Shown here one piece after another: positions 24,251-35,473 of a stretch of DNA of 64,000 nucleotides. Position numbers and translations under genes: made by a program. The stretch is from Pegoplata infirma. Lineage: Eukaryota; Arthropoda; Insecta; Diptera; Anthomyiidae. The DNA is taken from positions 230,571,462 to 230,635,461 of the forward strand of contig OY992538.1 in assembly GCA_963921195.1 (NCBI GenBank), in the 5' to 3' direction. How positions within the stretch are numbered: position 1 is the first letter of the stretch; every line of letters begins with the position of its first letter. Under the pieces are notes generated by a model. That model had not been told where the DNA came from and made no database searches. It worked only from the letters and a program-made list of their open reading frames with translations.

Positions 24251-24703
24251 GTGGAAAAAATTTTTATAAAAAAAAAAATGTTTGCAAAAAAAATGTTCGA
24301 TATTGATATTAATAAAATTCACATATGTATTAGAAAAACAATTACCATTAACAAAAACAAACTGGCATTTAAATCCTACTGATGAAGACAGTTAACTGGA
24401 ACTGTCCGAAACCGGTATAGAAATACCAGAAATGTCTATAGCTTTTAGAAATTAGATTTTTCTTCTACATTTTTCAACTCAAACCCTTATAACAAATAGA
24501 ATTAGAGCCCGTGCTCGATCTGTACTAACAGAAAAATCAACAAATAAAAACGATTTTAAATTATTGTTTCTGTAAAGACAGTCGAGCTCAGGCTCTAATT
24601 ATAATTATGTATTATAATTTTTTGATTTGTTATATAAGTATGGTTTTGAATTGAGAAAAGTGTGAAAGAAAAATTTTAATTTTTCTAAAAATTTAGACAT
24701 TCT

Positions 24704-25049
24704 GTAGTGCGATTCAGTAACCTTTTTAACGAAATTATCGATATCGTTAACTAACGAGAATTGTCGGTTGTTAATGTGATTATATAAATTTTTCAATTAT
24801 CGACAAGAATTAACGACAAAAATAGTTAATTTGAAATTTGTTTATTTTGAAATTGTATTGAGAACCGCAAAATTTCGTTAACTTTAACTTCAAAAAATTT
24901 TTTGTTGATAACTTAACGATTTTCAATAACGACAAAATTCGGTAGAAAAATGTTATAGAGTCGGTTTCAAAGACAATTGTCGATAATTAACGATTTTGGA
25001 CAATATAACTACCGATTTTTGTCGTTAAAAAGTTAGTGAATTGCGCTAC
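24704..25049. mobile_element. GTAGYGCRATTCASTAAC-ended palindromic MITE (346 bp)
   Basis: Ends GTAGTGCGATTCAGTAACC and TTAGTGAATTGCGCTAC are inverted repeats extending through TTTTAACGA. The interior has many AACGA/TCGTT motifs in both orientations. It interrupts a unit intact at 37.8 kb (GGATGTC there, GACATTCT..TGGTTTG here). Confidence 0.75.
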
Positions 25050-25066
25050 TGGTTTGTTTCTTACTA

Positions 25067-25631
25067 ACAAGGGAAGTATCTCAACCCTTATGAACCGATT
25101 TGCCTGAAACTTAAAATATATATTAAAGAGACGATTTTAAGGTTGGGGTGCCTCGGCTTATCGGCCATATCGGTGTTTAAAAATTTCGTTGTCCCCTTAT
25201 GAAACCATATGGACCTTCGGGAAAATTTTCGTCCAGGGCAAAAATACGTGTCGACTTAAATTTAATAAAGATTATTTATTATTCATATGGATATCGTAGG
25301 TATATGTCTTCACATAAATACCGCCCAAAATTTACATATTTTCCTGAAAAAAATATTTAAAGAAGCCGAATTTTTATAAGGTTATGCCACCATTGTATAG
25401 GCATTAAAAAAAACCTTTCTTCTCATATGAAAACATCATATAGTTTCCTAAAAAGAAATGGCTGAAAAATCCAAAAAACGATTTTTTCGCCATTTTTTGA
25501 CCCATGTTTTGAATCCCTAAATCCCCGATATGGCCGATAAGCCGAGACACCCCAACCTTAGAATTGTCTCTTTTATATATATTTTAAGTTTCAGGCAAAT
25601 CGGTTCATAAGGGTTGAGATACTTCCCTTGT
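25067..25631. mobile_element. ACAAGGGAAGT-ended palindromic MITE (565 bp)
   Basis: Same family as 10119-10708 and 15457-16047. The empty target is visible at 37748-37772 (ATATGAAACTAGTAAGAAAC). The insertion site is the TA of the complementary TTACTAGTTTC. Confidence 0.9.
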
Positions 25632-25863
25632 AAGTAGTTTCATATTATCCAGTTATAATAATCTTCAGAAAAACTTTTAATGTCAAATTTATTTAGTTAA
25701 TAGTCAATAAAACTCTATATGTGAAAATTATTTACAGATCGCAGCCGACAAGGATTGAACTCATCATCATCTGTAATACTTTGCTATTAACTGCTTGTAA
25801 CGTACAATCACTCTAGACCGATACGCCAAGTAGGCTGTTAAGCAAGTATCAACTAAATCTGAT

Positions 25864-26381
25864 TTTTTCAATTCGAGTGTGGTTGTTTGCTGTTGTTTTT
25901 TTTCTTTTTTATTGATAAAAAAATGGGAAAAACTATTTTTTTAAATAAAAAAAATTTTGAGGACAACAAATTTTGTGATGCAAAAAAATTTTGAGGAAAA
26001 CAAATTTTGTGATGTAAAAAAAATTTGAAAATTAATTTAGTAAAAAAAAATAGAAAATATTGGTAAAAAAATATTTTTATGTGCAATAACGTTAATTTTG
26101 GCTATTTTAAAGTTTAAAATAGCCAAAATTAAAATTTAAACGATGAACTAATACTAATAATTAATCAAAACAATATAGCGTATAATTGCCTACTTTTAAC
26201 TAATATTCATCTAAAACCAAAAACAATATTAAAATAATAAAATAATAAAAGAATTAAATCAAAAATCATATTTAATTTTTTCATATTTTTAAATACACGT
26301 ATTACATAATATTTACTAGAAAGGGCTTTAGAGTTTATTAAAAATTTCTAACTTGAAGTAGTTAATAATTTTGCAAAAATA
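25864..26381. other. Upstream region of DUF1091 gene 1
   Basis: AT-rich, with a perfect short hairpin at about 26100-26126 (GGCTATTTTAAA and complement). No clear TATA box or other element could be assigned. The frame at 25868-26086 (-) is low complexity. Confidence 0.3.
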
Positions 26382-27056
26382 ATGAAAATAAAATTTATTA
26401 ACTTTCTTGTCGTAGTACTTTTTCTTAAACCGGTAAATATAATTTTCTAAACTTTAAATCATTTCATTTAAATTATTCTCATTGTTTTAATTAATCAGAG
26501 TAACTGCATTGTATCAGTATCTAAAATCATATGCTCAACACTTGACTTCAATTTCTCAAGATTTGATTTATGTGAAATAAGACGAAACAAAAATGATATT
26601 CCCGAATTATTCTTTAATTTGAGACTTTTACAAGTACCTGTAAGAAACTGTCACATGGCTGCTGAAATACATTTAAAATCGATAAAATTTTTACCACCTC
26701 TTCTAAATACTACTTGGGATGCTTGTGCATTCATAAAAAATCCGAAAAAATTTAGAGCTTTATCGATCCTTTATGATTTATTTGGTAAATATACAAATGT
26801 AAATCATAGCTGCCCCTACGATGTAAGTTAAGTTTTAAAATGTATTTGGACCAAAGTTATTTAATAAATTTCAATAAATTTAAATAAATTTTAGCATGAT
26901 ATTGTGGCACAGCACTTTCAAGTTGCAAAACTCGATGAACGATTTCCATGGCCCACAGGTGAATATCTTTTAAAAACCAAATGGATAGTCGATAAAATAG
27001 CTCGACTAACTGTCGATATTACTTTTGAAAATAAAGGTAAATCAAGGAAAAATTAA
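26382..27056 (+). CDS. DUF1091 (DM8) family secreted protein, gene 1
   Basis: Three exons: 26382-26432, 26499-26822 and 26895-27056. All junctions are GT-AG and phase 0, giving 178 aa, the usual size for this insect family. Exon 1 (MKIKFINFLVVVLFLKP) is a short basic-hydrophobic signal peptide. Exon 2 holds the family core: LNTTWDACAFIKN, then YDLFGKY and NHSCPYD just before the intron. Exon 3 opens HDIV and carries RFPWPTGEY and TKWIVD. Six cysteines in exon 2 fit an extracellular disulphide-bonded fold. Family function is largely unknown; a link to lipid or chemosensory ligand binding has been considered for related fly families, but nothing here proves it. Introns are 66 and 72 bp. No frame break is seen. 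A paralogue lies at 34480-35190 in the opposite orientation. Confidence 0.9.
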
Positions 27057-27119
27057 TGAAATTTATAAGTTTAGTAACACTATTGCTGTTCAACTATATT
27101 ATAATGGAAACTGGGTAAA

Positions 27120-27125
27120 AATAAA
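27120..27125 (+). terminator. AATAAA polyadenylation signal of DUF1091 gene 1
   Basis: AATAAA 64 bp after the TAA stop, followed by T-rich DNA. It is the first canonical signal downstream. Confidence 0.6.
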
Positions 27126-27260
27126 ATATTTATTTGCAATATAACTAAAAATAAAGGACACAGAAAACTTAAAAAAATGCCCTATTTAAGAAAAAACCAA
27201 CCTCTTTAATAAAAATGCCTGCGATTTTTGTAGACTTGCCCAAAACATCATGAATATGTT

Positions 27261-28763
27261 TTTATTCTTATGCTTTTTGCACTAAAAAAATGCAAGTTTA
27301 TCATTATTTTAAAGAAATATATATTCCTCTCCCATAAACGAGAGACGGACCGAAAAAACAACATTTTCTAATTCTCTAGGTCCAAATGCAGGACTTTGAA
27401 CTTCTTGTAGCAAAAATATGTTGCATTTGGTAAACCAAAACACAAAAAATCACGTAAAAAATGATATTTTTCAGAGGTTTGCTTAGTTCTTCAAGGGGGA
27501 ACTTTTCTCCCCCTGGTCTGATTCTGCGCATTTACGAATTTAACCTGCCTAGGAACATAAAACATAGTTTTGCCAACTATCGGGGGTTTAGCTCTTTTAT
27601 TTTGGGCTGCATCGTGGTAACTACAGACGGACAGATGAATGGATGGACAAACGGACGAACATCGCTACAATGTCTTAGAATCGATCACTGATATTAAATA
27701 TATATATTAGAGTGTCCCTTATTTTGGAAATGTTGGAAATGTTGAGACGGTACCCCCTCATTTTTTTCCTTTTGACTAAAAAATAACTCAGGAAAAATTT
27801 TACGCCCCTACGACCACGCCTTCCCTACGCGACGGGGCCGTAAAGAGCGGGGCCTTAAAAATCATTTTTCCATACAAAGCAAAAAAATTTTTTTTTGATT
27901 TTAAATTTTTTTGTTATTAATTATAATATTACTTGGTTAGCTTATTCACGACAAAACATTTGAATTTGGTGGGATGAGGCTTTCAGTTCTAAAAAATTTT
28001 TCGAAAAAAAAAATTTAGAGCTTTTGGGGTCCTACAGTAAAAATTTTTTAAAAATTTTTTTTTTTTAGTTTTGACAAGCAACGGTTTTAGTTGTAATGTT
28101 GCTTTTAATGATATATATTCATAAAAAAATATTATTCATATCTGTGACATCTTGATCGTGTATCGAAAAACATCAAAAATGCATTTTTTACCCTTTTTTA
28201 GATCACGATAAAGATGTCACAGATAGGAATAATATTTTTTTATGAAAATATATCATTAAAAGCAACAATTCAACTAAAACGGTTGCTTGTCAAAACTAAA
28301 AAAAAAATATTTTTTAAAAAATTTTTACTGTAGGACCCCAAAAGCTCTAAATTTATTTTTCGAAAAATTTTTTAGAACTGAAAGCCTTATCCCACCAAAA
28401 TAAAATTTTTTGTCGTGAATAAGCTAACCAAGTAATATTATAATTAATAACAAAAAAATTTAAAATCAAAAAAAAATTTTTTTGCTTTGTATGGAAAAAT
28501 TATTTTTAAGGCCCCGCTCTTTACGGCCCCGTCGCGTAGGGAAGGCGTGGTCGTAGGGGCGTAAAATTTTTCCTGAGTTATTTTTTAGTCAAAAGGAAAA
28601 AAATGAGGGGGTACCGTCTCAACATTTCTAACATTTCCAAAATAAGGGACACTCTAATATATATATATACTCTTTATAGGATCCTAGACCGATATTTTGA
28701 TGCGTTACACACGGAATGACAAAGTGAGTATACCCCCATACTGTAGTTGGAGGGTATAAAAAT
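27261..28763 (-). mobile_element. DINE-1-like type B, split by a 951-bp palindrome
   Basis: From TTCTTATGCTTTTTGCACTA (27266) through GGTTTGCTTAGTTCTTCAAG to a degraded GTCC tract (complement at 27625-27660). It is interrupted in its ATATAT stretch at 27707-28657, then resumes with TATAGGATCCTAGACCGATA and closes at TGGAGGGTATAAA. The 3' hairpin end is missing on the left. The frame at 27461-27691 is incidental. Confidence 0.75.
27707..28657. mobile_element. TTAGAGTGTCCC-ended near-perfect palindrome (951 bp)
   Basis: Left arm 27707-28160 and right arm 28200-28657 are almost identical inverted repeats. They include a GC-rich block (CTACGCGACGGGGCCGTAAA) unusual in this window. The centre is a short spacer near 28180. 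Ends are TTAGAGTGTCCC and GGGACACTCTAA in an ATATAT target. No coding frame. Low divergence between arms suggests a recent insertion. Confidence 0.9.
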
Positions 28764-28788
28764 AGTGAAAAAAAAAAATTTTTTGGTG

Positions 28789-28860
28789 AAAAACGGACGG
28801 ACAAACGGACGGACATCGCTACAATGTCTTAGAATCGATCACTGATATTAAATATATATA
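28789..28860 (-). mobile_element. DINE-like type B fragment, left part of a split copy
   Basis: ACGGACGGACAAACGGACGG, then ATCGCTACAATGTCTTAGAA and ATCACTGATATTAAATATAT, the tract just before the element's ATATAT. The other part resumes at 32616 after 3.75 kb of inserted DNA. The wording is nearly identical to 27650-27705. Confidence 0.7.
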
Positions 28861-30740
28861 TTAGAGTTCGTTTGGTGACTATGTCATTTCATCTGTTTAT
28901 CGGATATCATTATTTTTTTAAAGGATTTAGGGGAGCTAAAAAGAATGCCGGTATTTTTTTGGAAAAATTTTCACTCCTTGGGGTGGTTCAAAGCATCTGA
29001 AAACGTGATTTTGAGCTGATTTTTCTGCAGAGAAAAAACGGCTGAATATATTGCAAATCTAATTTCACCAGTCGATTCTACAGCAAAAATTAATAAAACA
29101 TAAGTTTTTAGAACTCTTAAAAAAGTTCCAATAACCCACAGCAGGGGGCGGAAAAATCGATTTTTAAAAAAAAAAATTTAAATTATTTTTTTAATCATGC
29201 ACGATGAAGAGGCAGTTTTTGCTAAGAAAATTGGTACAAAAAGCACCTTTCTATCACAACCCGAGTAAAAATAAACATATACAACAATATATAACTTGAT
29301 ACAAACATATTAAATCATATATGATTATACATCGCGTGAGATCTTTTCTAAATTTTTTAAATGCAGTCATATGTAGTTATATATAATTTAATCATGATTC
29401 GGATTAAAAGGTGTACGGTTGATATAATTATATAAAATTATATGAGGGTCAATACAAAATTTCTTTTTCTGTATAATTTAACATAAGATTATATATAGCT
29501 TATGCTGTTCCATATAAAACTATATATGTTTCCAATTAACCAAAAATTTTCAAAGTTTTTTAGGCAAAGTATAAGAAACTTTTTAAAATGTTCCTAAACA
29601 TTTATTGTTAGGGTTATGTATATCACCTATCTGGTTCGAAGCGTACCCAAACATTTAAATGTTTGGTGAATGTATCGTTGACCTGTGGTGTATCTCAACC
29701 CAAACCAAAAAACACCAGGATTTTATATTTTTTTATGCAATTAGATCTAATTAGATCCACCAATATATGGCAATGTCTGGTCAAAACTCGGATGAAATCA
29801 AATCATATTTTATACAAGTTGATCTTTTTTAATGCAAACACATCCACCATTATTCGGATCAAATTGCGTTTAAATATATATTGTGTTACATATCATTATA
29901 TATTGCATCATATCAAAATTTTTACTCGGGAACCCATTAAAAAGTTATAAGGCTTCAAAGTTTTTTTTCTAGTGGCAAAATTATAAAAAACTGACCGAAA
30001 TTTGAAAAATTTTTGGATGGGTCAGCGGTCTGGACACTCGTTTTCGATTTTCCTCTCAATGCTGATTTCAAATCTGGTTTCCAAAATGTTCCGTAACGTC
30101 AGGTTTTTGAGATAATTGAGGTCAAAGTTCACAAAAAACGCTTTTTTTTGTGCATTATTGAGAGCATTTTTTTGTGATGTTTTTGGAAGATATTCTGGGA
30201 TCATAAAATCTGTTTTCGATTAACATTTCGATGCTGATTCTAAATCTAGATTTAAAATTTTTCTATCACGTCATGTTTTCAAGAAAATTGAGATCAAAGT
30301 TCTCAAAAAACGTGTTTTTGTCCATTTTTAAGAGCTTATAACTTCTTAACGGGTTATGATAGAACGGAAATTTTGGTACCATTTTGTTAAGCTAAAAATA
30401 CCCTTTAATCGTGCATATTTAAAAAATTAATAAAAAAAAAAGTGGAAAAACCTTATATTTCCGCCCTCTGTGGTGGGTTTTTGGAACTTTTTTTAAGAGT
30501 TCAAAAAACGACCATAGTATTATTTTTTGCTGTAGAATCGATTGGTGTAATCAGATGTGCGATATATTACGCCGTTTTTGCTCTGCAGAAAAATCAGCCT
30601 AAAATCCGCGATTTCAGATGCGTTGAACCACCCCAAGGAGCAAAAATTTTCCCAAAAAATACCGGCATTCGTTTTAGCTAACCTAAATCCTTAAAAAAAA
30701 TGATGATATCCGCATATCAAATTTTCAAAATTAACTCTAA
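28861..30740. mobile_element. TTAGAGTT-ended long palindromic element, copy 2
   Basis: Ends TTAGAGTTCGTTTGG and AAAATTAACTCTAA. The arms (GCCGGTATTTTTTTGG, CTTGGGGTGGTTCAAAGCAT and complements) match the copy at 13787-14933 in inverse orientation. It is longer than copy 1 because a CCCGAG MITE is inserted at 29260-29930. Frames at 29663-29950, 30022-30204 and 30442-30681 are read from arms or the MITE. Confidence 0.8.
29260..29930. mobile_element. CCCGAGTAAAAA-ended MITE (671 bp) inside the palindrome
   Basis: Ends CCCGAGTAAAAAT and ATTTTTACTCGGG. AA stands on both sides. The uninterrupted target ATCACAACCCGTTAAAAAG is seen at 14106 onwards. The body is rich in ATATATAATT-type motifs. Same family as 33338-33510 and 60007-61781. 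Confidence 0.85.
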
Positions 30741-32615
30741 TATATATGAGCAATTGTCATTAACTTTTAATATTTAGGAAAAAAAAAATTGCGATTTTTT
30801 TTCGTGGCACATTGATAAGACTTTGTTGGTAAATAACATTATAAATAAGTAATTCAAATCCGTCCGCGTGCATTAATTTGAGCGATTGCACCCAAAACTA
30901 TGGCGGTTTAAAGTTAAAATTTTTAAAAAAATTTTCAAAATTACTTTTTTTATCCGAAGTTAACCAAACGTACCATTTTGTATTATGCTTACCTAGAGCT
31001 AAAATACATATTCAAACATGCATAAAATCTTTGCTAAATATCGAGATATTTGCATTTAACCAATTTTTTTTCGGCACATTTTCCAATATTTTGGAAATAA
31101 AAATGTTTCCAGCGGTTTTATTTTTTTTTAGAAAAATATTACCAAATGCATTAACAAAATCTCAACAAATTCTTAGTTAACACCATTATTCTATCTCTAA
31201 TAGGTGAGAAACAGCAGTGGTTTAAAGGGAACATTTTTGAAAAAAAAAATTTAACAATTTTGAATTTATTTTTTTTTTTAATATTAAATGTCTGATTTTA
31301 CAGTGTTGTCCTTCACTGAATATTGAAACTATTCAAAGTATGATTAATAATGCTAATATTAAGGTTATCACGAAATATTTTAACGTTATTACTAATTTTA
31401 TCAAGGTTATTAAAAATTTTAGCGATTTTTCGCGATTTTCGCGACTGCAAAAATCAATGGACTAATTTTGAAATATTATTTGAATAAGACATGTCAAAAT
31501 CTATCAAAATACATTTCTTTTCTACTTTATTTAAGTAATGTAAGATTTTATATAACCATTAAATTTAAAGGTATCAAAAATTTAAAACCACCGAAAAACC
31601 GCTTAAATGTTAAATTTTTTCGGGTGCGAATTAATTGAAGATAGAGAATTAAAAAGACTACCAAACGCGCCTTTCACCGACCAATTTCTATAAGCGGCCT
31701 GGATGTGCCTTACAAAAAAGTGAAAACTGAAAAACACCGCGGAATTCGCCAATACTTATTAACTTTTGATCAATGTTGATTTCCATGATTTATTATATTT
31801 TCACATACCATTGTTTCTACATGTTCAACTTTCAGCCATGCACATTTGGCTGTCAAATAATGAAAAACTAAAATATCGAAATTTTGCAAAAAATTTAAAA
31901 AGTTCATAAAATTTTTGCAATTGAATATTTTTTGGGTGCGTTTGTAAATCAAGTGGGAAATGGTAAATTATAAAGTTCACAAAGCATTCGGAACCATTCG
32001 GAATAAAACTGGGAGTGTGCCTCGCAAAAAACAGACTTTTTAAAAAATTCACGTTTTTTCTTCCCGTCTTTGGAGAGCTGCAGCTTCGTAACCATTGCGA
32101 GCACATCACTCGAATCAGTCTCAGATTGTGCATATTTACAAGGGCTTTTACCATGTGTATTTGAATTTTAAAATTACAGTTTGCACCAAAAGCTACAATC
32201 AAAAAACCCCGAAAAATTGAAAATTGAAAAAAATTGGTATCAAAGATTTAGGTCCAAGTAACTTTTTTCTTATTGATGGCACATCCACTGAACCTACACC
32301 AAATAATTGCCAAAGTCTACTGATTAAACGGTATTTAATTTGGAGCAATAGCTTTAACGCACCCAACAATATGGAACTTTGAACGAAAAATTTCATGAGA
32401 GTATCAAGCGATTTTTTTACATTTTTAAACTTTGCACGTTCCTTACCATGAGATAATGAGACTATTTGCGCTGTGCCTTTGCAGAATTACTCATTATGGT
32501 TCCCTTAACATATCTACATTCACAGGTACCACCTAGTTTACAAATAAAAATGTTATTGCGAAACTAGTAAAATATCACAAGCGTTAAAAGTTAATGACAA
32601 AAGTCCATATAAATA
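30741..32615. other. Unassigned sequence between split DINE-like halves
   Basis: No recognised repeat ends. Frames at 30878-31180 (+), 31770-31952 (-), 31825-32202 (-, 125 codons) and 32199-32396 (-) have mixed composition but no motif I can name, no splice support and no paralogue here. Not called as genes. Confidence 0.35.
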
Positions 32616-32830
32616 TACTCTTTATAGGATCCTAGACCGATATTTTGATGCGTTACACACGGAATGACAAAGTGAGTATACCCCTATACTGTATAAAAAT
32701 GGTAAAAAAAAAAAATTTTTGGTGAAAAAAAAAAAAATTGGTGAAAAAAAAAATTTTTTGGTGAAAAAAAAAAAATTTGGAAAAAAATATAAAAATTTTT
32801 TTAAACAAATATTGATGAAAAAAAAATATT
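32616..32830 (-). mobile_element. DINE-like type B terminal part plus simple array
   Basis: TATACTCTTTATAGGATCCT and CACACGGAATGACAAAGTGA to CTATACTG-TATAAAA (32697), followed by an A-rich array of 'TTTTTTGGTGAAAAA'. The variant wording 'CTCTTTATAGGATCC' is shared only with 28668 onwards, linking the two copies. Confidence 0.65.
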
Positions 32831-33337
32831 GATACCGGATGATATATGTACGTCTGAAAGTAGTAATGGAGTAAAACTGCATTTACAGTTTTTCATTTCG
32901 TGATCCTGTTTCCTTTTAAAAGGACTTTAAATTTTTAAAGGATCCATTTTGTAAAATATTTCTGAAATATTTGTACTTGTCCTAGGCTGCCACTGGTAAT
33001 GAAAGAGGAGGATCTCCCCTAATTTTTCCATTATTTTATTCTGCCATATTAGGATAAAAGGATGTGAATAAAGTCCTTTGAAAACTTTTCAAAATATTTT
33101 GTTGAAAATTTTGAACGATATTAAAGGATAAAGATTTAAAAGGTTATAACTTACTTCCTTTTTCCAGATATGTAAAAATAAAAAAATAGGAATTTTAGAC
33201 GAGATTCACGAGACGCTTCCTAGGACAAAATTCCGCCCGGCACTCCTCGAAATTCCAAAAAATAAAAAAACAACTCTAATATAAAATCAGTCTTGATCTT
33301 TACAAACAGAAATAAATTTTAAAAAAATGTTCACTTA

Positions 33338-33510
33338 TCCGAGTAAAAATGTTTAGATATATTCTTATATATCACATCTTATCTGAGATTTGAATGATCA
33401 GTACTGGTCCGAATCATTTATCGCTAAGATTAGATCAGTTTTAATCAGATTGAAATTGTATCCGTCCGATTAAAACTGTTTTAATCTGATCCTTCACATT
33501 TTTACTTGGG
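33338..33510. mobile_element. CCCGAG-type short MITE (173 bp)
   Basis: Ends TCCGAGTAAAAATG and CATTTTTACTTGGG, flanked by TA on both sides (33336-33337, 33511-33512). Interior has GATTAGATCAGTTTTAATC palindromic motifs. Smallest complete member here. A lone right end (TTTTTTACTCGGG) lies at 33727-33739. Confidence 0.75.
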
Positions 33511-33774
33511 TAGTCAATTTTACAAAGAAACCAGGTAGTTTCACTCCGCGGACTTTCTTTATAAATTAAAGAAAAACTCTGCGCTAGAATTCAATTCTGA
33601 TGACGGAATCGAATTCAGAAGATCAAAATACATAAGGATTAGTGGGTCCAGTTTCTGGGTCAGAACCTTTTTTATTTTTTGTGGGGCTGTGTAATTAAAT
33701 ATTAGCATATATGATTATATCATATCTTTTTTACTCGGGCATATTCAAAAATGTCGTTATGAACTTTTTTCTTG

Positions 33775-34341
33775 CATTCAAAATAAATTCTCTGTCCAAT
33801 CAGCAGAAAAATCTGCTGAAAATACACCCATTTTGAGCCATATGAGAAATCTGCTGATTTTAGCAGACACGGTTTGCTAAATATCTGTCATAAGAGGTGA
33901 ATAAATATAACAAGAAAAAAAAACATACGACGCCAGCCAGCATCGAATTCGCCACCTTCCGATTTGAAAGTACACTTCTTAACCACTACGCTACGGAAGC
34001 TTTTAGTTTTATCTGGGGTTTTAGTTATTAAAAATGTGTGTTGTTCGACAGCAGAGAAATCTGATTTTAGCAGAAATATCTGCTGATTTTAGCAGAGCAA
34101 TCTGCTGATTTCAGCAAAACAATCTGTTCTACTTTTTTTTATAAAAAAATTTCTTGAAAAAATAATGAAATTCGGCAAACAAAATCAGTATAAACATAGT
34201 AAAATGTCTGTTATTTTCTTAAACTGAATGACAGAGATTTTAGTAAAAATATACTTCGCAGCAGAACAATCTGCTAAAAGATTGCTAATTCAAATTGAAA
34301 GTCGTTTTACAGATTTTTTGACAGAGTTTTTCTTTTGAGTG
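33775..34341. mobile_element. CACTCAAAA-type MITE (AATCTGCTGA type), 567 bp
   Basis: Ends CATTCAAAATAAATTCTCTG and GACAGAGTTTTTCTTTTGAGTG, with the dinucleotide TG on both sides. Shares the CAGCAGAAAAATCTGCTG motif clusters with 12444-15085 but lacks that copy's insert. A tRNA-like segment sits in its middle. Confidence 0.8.
33925..34013 (-). other. tRNA-like (SINE-type) segment inside a MITE
   Basis: Minus strand: CTTCCGTAGCGTAGTGGTTA is an excellent A box/D arm, followed by AATTCGATGCT as a degraded B box about 40 nt on. The T stem is poor and the acceptor stem does not close, so a functional tRNA is unlikely. Confidence 0.55.
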
Positions 34342-34434
34342 TGTTTATATAGTTTATTTTGCATTTTAAAATATTTCTTAAACTACATCTAACTTCATTT
34401 TGATATAACTCCAACCTTAAAACATCAAATTCAG

Positions 34435-34440
34435 TTTATT
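34435..34440 (-). terminator. AATAAA polyadenylation signal of DUF1091 gene 2
   Basis: AATAAA on the minus strand 40 nt after the stop codon at 34480, the first canonical signal downstream. Confidence 0.6.
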
Positions 34441-34479
34441 TGCAGTGGAATTTTGAACAGGCTTAAATTTTTCACTTAT

Positions 34480-35190
34480 TTAGTTCCTTTTGCTCTTTGG
34501 AGAATTTCTTAAATTATTTCTTATTTCATTTTTATGTTCAATAATACCGCCGATCGTAATACGAACTTTACTATCAAAAATCCATGATGTTTTAAAATCG
34601 TATTTACCAGTAGGCCAGGGAAAATTAAAATCTAAATTTTTTACTTTTAAGGATCTTATATGGATATCATGCTGAAATTAAAAAAAAAAAATTTCGGTAG
34701 AAATAAATTTAAAATTATTTAAGTTAAACTAACTTCTATTAAACTTACATTATAAGGACAACTATGATTGATGTCTGAATATTTTTCAAAAATATTAAAA
34801 AGCATATTAAGCATTTTATACTTTTTACGATTATTTATAAATTCACATGCATCCCAAGTATTATTGAATTGTATCGGTAAAGTTTTTGACTGAAAATCGA
34901 ATTGAAATTTACAATTTGTAATAGGTAATTGCAAAAGTCGCACGGTTAAAGAAAATTCATCAACCCCATTGACATTTTTAAAATCACATTTATCAATTTG
35001 CGAGAAATTTTTATCCAAAGAATTGCATTGCATTTCCTTAACTGTTGCTAAACAATGACACTTATTTAAATAAATGTTAAAAAAAAAAAATATTGAAAAA
35101 TATATAATTATATAGAGAAATTTAAAATTTAGTCACCTTTGTAAAGGACCAAATAACAATTAGGAAATATAACAATATCTGGTTGATCAT
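34480..35190 (-). CDS. DUF1091 (DM8) family secreted protein, gene 2
   Basis: Minus strand, three exons: 35190-35137 (MINQILLYFLIVIWSFTK, signal peptide), 35036-34749 and 34671-34480. Exon 2 shows SLDKNFSQIDKC, NNTWDACEFINN and NHSCPYN; exon 3 opens HDIH and carries NFPWPTGKY and TSWIFD. Five cysteines align with five of the six in gene 1. Intron 2 (77 bp, GTAAGT..CAG) is clean and phase 0, as in gene 1. Intron 1 is odd: the donor AAG|GTGACT is phase 0, but the canonical acceptor TTGTTTAG at 35048 puts exon 2 out of frame. Only a weak TTAAG acceptor at 35037 restores it, giving 177 aa. So this is either a non-optimal splice site, a one-base change making a recent pseudogene, or a misjudged start. 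Function as for gene 1: unknown, extracellular. Confidence 0.8.
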
Positions 35191-35473
35191 GTTGTTTTGT
35201 TCTCTTATGGTAATTCGATTCAAATATTTTTTACAATACTAATCATTTTGTTGTTCAATTATATTTATATATCATCATTAAAATTGATTTTTAAATATAG
35301 ATAAAGTATTATTTAAAGTATTTAATATATAGTATTATTTAAAGTATTTAATTTTGGGTTTTTAGTTTGTTAAATAAGCCAACAAATTGATTTGTATTCT
35401 GTTTAAATTGTGTGTTTTCATTATTAAAATTAAACTAATTGAGGTACTTTTTAGTCCGCTGGTTGACTGCTTA
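35191..35473. other. Upstream region of DUF1091 gene 2
   Basis: AT-rich, including a direct repeat of AGTATTATTTAAAGTATTTAAT near 35300-35350. No TATA box clearly placed. The minus-strand frame 35362-35553 runs into a transposon end. Confidence 0.3.

Larger units (their letters stand above)
24640..25863 (-). mobile_element. tRNA-derived SINE-like unit, split by two MITEs
   Basis: Minus-strand copy of the unit at 37531-37853. Blocks 24640-24703, 25050-25066 and 25635-25863 align to it in order. The tRNA-like head (minus, 25850 down to 25740) has an A box TGGCGTATCGGTC and B box GTTCAATCCT. The two gaps are exactly the insertions at 24704-25049 and 25067-25631. Confidence 0.75.

Noticed and set aside
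31825..32202. 125-aa minus-strand frame with mixed composition
   Set aside because: No recognisable motif, no splice signals, no second copy, and overlapping frames on the same strand; support is insufficient.
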